Positions 60,666 to 64,000 of a stretch of DNA of 64,000 nt are shown piece after piece. The stretch comes from Plectrocnemia conspersa (lineage: Eukaryota > Arthropoda > Insecta > Trichoptera > Polycentropodidae), in the NCBI GenBank assembly GCA_009617715.1, contig VTFK01000362.1, positions 124,001 to 188,000 of the forward strand. Reading direction: 5' to 3'. How positions within the stretch are numbered: the stretch's first letter is position 1; every line of letters starts with the position of its first letter. Below the pieces are notes generated by a model, which was not told where the DNA came from, did not search any database, and saw only the letters and a list, made by a program, of their open reading frames with translations. A program made the position numbers and the translations under genes.

Positions 60666-63230
60666 ATTTATTAATTTAATTCACGCTACGAATTATTTTT
60701 CAAAAAGGCACTAGAATACAAATACGGATACTGCCAGTACTCCCTCTTATATACATATCTCATAAAAAAAAACAACGAAAAAGTACTTTTGCTCCTTTCT
60801 AGACAATGGAGCTATATACAAAGACGCTACGAGCTAGCGTATCGTACAAAATACAAAACGAAAAACTATAGATAAAAAATATAACAATTTTTAAAAGCAC
60901 ACCTAAAATTAATGGCTATAATAAAACTCTATCTTTTCATAGGAAATATGAAAAATATTTATCTCTATATATTTTTGATTACTTTCGCGTGCTATAAAGC
61001 AAAAAACTGCGTGATGCTCTTCAAAATAAATATGTGCGAAAGCAATGTTTATCATACACGTTTATTCTACAGTCTATTTATTTTCAACAGACATCACGTG
61101 CTTTTAAAATTTTGCCCTGTGGTTCGTCGGTCGCCCAGCTAGATGTACCAGTATATGTAAGTACACAGGGTGGTATTAATTCATTGTTTTCGAAATTATT
61201 ATAATATCGCTTCTTTTAGCAACTGTTATAGTAAAATGTTTTATTTATGTCATTGTCTTAACTGAGTGTATTTTTTTATTTTTAAAAGAAATACAATTTT
61301 ATTTTATAATTTGATTTATTTTAATTTGGCCGAGGGTATTTTTTGTGCATTCTTAAAAAAGTGTATAAAATAAGTTTTGTGCAAAAAAAATATATTCACT
61401 TAAATCCCAAGTCACCTTAAAGCCCGTGGCAATTTAGCGTGAGCTCCACTGGCAATGAACTTAGGGTTAAGCTCTTCTGTATATTCAAAGTCTCAATTCG
61501 GAAGTGATGAGTGAAAAGTCATTTGTATGGACCTCTTTTTATAGACAAAGTCTTTCAAAGCAAATATCGAACTATCAAAAATAAAAAATATCCAGCCGAT
61601 TTTTTGACCACTCCGACTCAATCTTAAGTTCCTCAATGATCGCTGGATTTTCATTTTTTCTGTTCAAGGCGTTCTAGGTGACTAAACACAAACAATAAAA
61701 AGTAATTTCTTAATGATTTCGTCACCCAGTGAACGGGTTAAGGAACGCTGACAGATGCCGGTCGGATTCAGACAAGTGCAGGTCAATTTTAGCAAGTCTC
61801 AAGGTGTTCGTGCCAATCCCTACGACTGGCTAATTGTTGCATAGTTAGCTGCTTAAAATTGCTCAAGTCTGGCCTTTAACCAGACGCCGGATGCATCGCG
61901 ATCGTCAAGATCACAGCTGATAAATCAACCAAGGGTATATATGGATCATCATCGAGAAAAGTAATCGAAGAAGTGAGCATAATCCGTTCATAAATAATCC
62001 TCGAGTGCTCCTAGGAGACGTTTGGTCTTCCTCCACTTTCACGGCTCGCCACGTCTCGATGCTCGCCTTGTGATTTATTGCAAAAGTGTTAAATCATATC
62101 CGCTTTAGTCGGCATGAAAAACTCTCTAAATACGTGGTGAATTATGTCTAGAAGAAAACGGTTAATCCTGAGCAAAAAAAACTCTTGTTGATGTTCTAAT
62201 CTATAGATTATTATATTATTTTGAAAATGTTTATTGATAGTGATCTTTGGATTTATAATATGGATTAAAGCTATGTTATGATTAAAATAAATTATACTAC
62301 TAAGAAAGTAAATTATATTAAACCTGCATGATATATGATACCAGTGCTATAACTTAGGGACTAAAACCTGAAAGATCTGGGTTAGAATCTGATATGGACC
62401 CTAGTGTATTTAAATTTGTATCATGTCTGAGGATCGATGCTCATTGTTTAAGGTGATCATATATAATTATAATTGCAATCTATAATTTCTATATTTTCCT
62501 AATCCTCGGGATGAATATCGTGAATGTCGCATAGTGCATAAGATGTAATAATAGCTCATGATTAATAAAATAATTTTATTAATTTATATACTGTGATTTC
62601 AATCTGATTTCTCAGTACTTAAATAGTAGTTGTTGATTGTGTTTACCTAGTTGTAACAAAAAATTATAATAATAACTAAATACTTTTATTATATATAATA
62701 ATATTATTATAATATTTATAATAGAAATCTCAGTTTATTTTTTATAAAATTTGTGATTGTGAAATCTGATTTGAGTTTAAATTATATCAGTAACAATTGG
62801 TCCAGAGTTTAAGTTATAAAGATTGTAGTATAAACATATCTTAAAAAAATCAGAACTAACCACTAACGTATTCTAACGGCTCGTATGTGAAAAAAGTGCG
62901 CAAATAATATGCAAATTAATGTAAAATAAAGTAAAGACTGACGTGTGTTACTAACGCAATCGTGGATTGCGTTGTACGTTTTTGGGACAATGACGTAATT
63001 AGAGCGATTTGTGTGCAAATAATTCTGGGAATAGAAATAAAATTAAAATATACCGATTATGAGATATTTTAATTGGATATATTATTTTTGTAAAATAATA
63101 TGTTTGTATATCTCACGAGGTCATATGAGGAACTGAGAATAGTTCTGAGAATAAGTCCAACTCAGGAAATGCAGATTTCGCGACAATCCATCAAAACGCA
63201 TGGGTCTAATCATAGTTAATGTTAGGTTGT
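60666..63230. other. no gene recognised
   Basis: AT-rich, with a GC-richer stretch at 61.4-62.1 kb lacking any recognisable coding pattern. Nothing further can be supported. Confidence 0.4.
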
Positions 63231-63238
63231 TGACTGGT

Positions 63239-63740
63239 AGTAAGGTGACCAAACGTCTTCTTTTATTAAGGAGTATTGTGCTCTTCAAAAAATGTGTCTT
63301 TCTTGAATGAAAATTGCTAAAAAATACCATTTTTAGGCTCCATTTTTTTTTTAAAAAAAAAATCGGAGATGGTATTAAACAAAATTTTTGATATAACTCC
63401 CGTAACAATAATTAACTTTTTACTGTAGCGACCCATATACAACGTCACTCTGGTAACACTGGCGAAATGAACACTTTTTTCGTGGCAACAATAAAATGGT
63501 TGTAGCGACTCAATCTTTTTTTCTAATTGCCATCCGCCGGTGCGGGCCTCACGCACCGTCCGCTCACATTTTATATTTAATTCAATTTTAAAACTAATTC
63601 TCAATAAATACATGCTTTTACTTTCACGTTGCAGCGACTCAATATTTTTCTAATTGCCATCCTCCAGGCACCAAACAGTGTCCTTTTTTCATATTTAAAA
63701 AATCTGTTCATCAGTAAGGTGACCAGATTTTTAAAATATG
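63239..63740. repeat. hAT-like terminus and internal duplication
   Basis: GTAAGGTGACCAAACGTCTT (63239) and GTAAGGTGACCAGATTTTTA (63714) are direct copies of a terminus-like sequence. Between them GTAGCGACTCAATCTTTTTT with TCTAATTGCCATCC is repeated as GCAGCGACTCAATATTTTTC with TAATTGCCATCC. The minus-strand ORFs across this block are probably spurious. Confidence 0.5.
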
Positions 63741-64000
63741 TTTTATTTTATTTATGCATGTTGAGTTTTGTGTTGAGTTTGCCTTTAATACTCATACCCA
63801 TATTAGTCACTGACTCCACTGACGATAATATCTGGATATTAGTGGTATGAGTGTAGGAGATCACATGCTACGTGTTGAATTTTATAATTTTAAATTGTAT
63901 AAACCAATAGGATTGTATTGTAAAGTTTTAGTTTTTTCGGGAAAATATTAATTGGTGTAAGATAATCGTAGTTAAATGTTTCGAAGTCTGTTATTTATTA

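Noticed and set aside
62335..62400. Possible tRNA-like sequence with GGGTTAGAATC
   Set aside because: Only a weak B-box is visible and no A-box or cloverleaf. Too decayed to call.
1..64000. CRISPR arrays, bacterial operons, phage or defence systems
   Set aside because: The window is clearly eukaryotic nuclear DNA. The tandem arrays have diverged long units without regular spacers.

Overview
The window is nuclear DNA from an arthropod, most likely an insect. It is strongly AT-rich, with spliced genes, long introns and many decayed transposons of insect type (mariner/Tc1, hAT, pogo, non-LTR retroelements, probable piggyBac-like MITEs). I cannot assign an order. There is no sign of bacterial operons, CRISPR or phage genes.

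The one clear gene is on the minus strand: the 3' part of the insect ZMIZ1/ZMIZ2 orthologue, called tonalli (tna) in Drosophila. It is a PIAS-like SP-RING (MIZ) protein, a SUMO E3-ligase-type transcriptional co-regulator. Ten coding exons are visible between 27533 and 792. All nine joins use GT-AG sites and keep a single reading frame of about 962 codons up to a TGA at 792-794. In order they hold a 31-residue Gln run, an Ala-rich block, a Met/Gly/Pro/Gln-rich region, the conserved core, the SP-RING zinc domain, a Gly/Ser/Pro-rich linker and the conserved acidic C-terminus. The intron at 7637-27269 is about 19.6 kb. N-terminal exons, if the gene has them as vertebrate ZMIZ does, were not found and may lie beyond the window.

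Layout. 1-790: a possible convergent plus-strand exon and the tna 3' flank. 792-7636: nine tna exons; the 1303-3792 intron carries a TIR element with 47-nt termini and a broken hAT transposase. 7637-27269: large intron with a mariner remnant, a hAT MITE, a 22-G run, several decayed tandem arrays, a non-LTR RT fragment, a second mariner-family remnant and a tRNA-like SINE head. 27270-27533: Gln-rich exon. 28.1-30.9 kb: two CpG-rich islands, probably promoter or 5' exon sequence, separated by a decayed tandem array. 31-64 kb: no convincing host gene. This part is a mosaic of DNA-transposon remnants, including a 1.03-kb hAT element with a perfect 8-bp target duplication, a 230-bp foldback and two inverted copies of a 1.07-kb TIR element, together with RT fragments and at least three further dispersed repeat families.

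I found no new multi-gene system. The best leads are the non-autonomous repeat families, the tandem arrays inside the tna intron, and two exon-like ORFs that match nothing I recognise.
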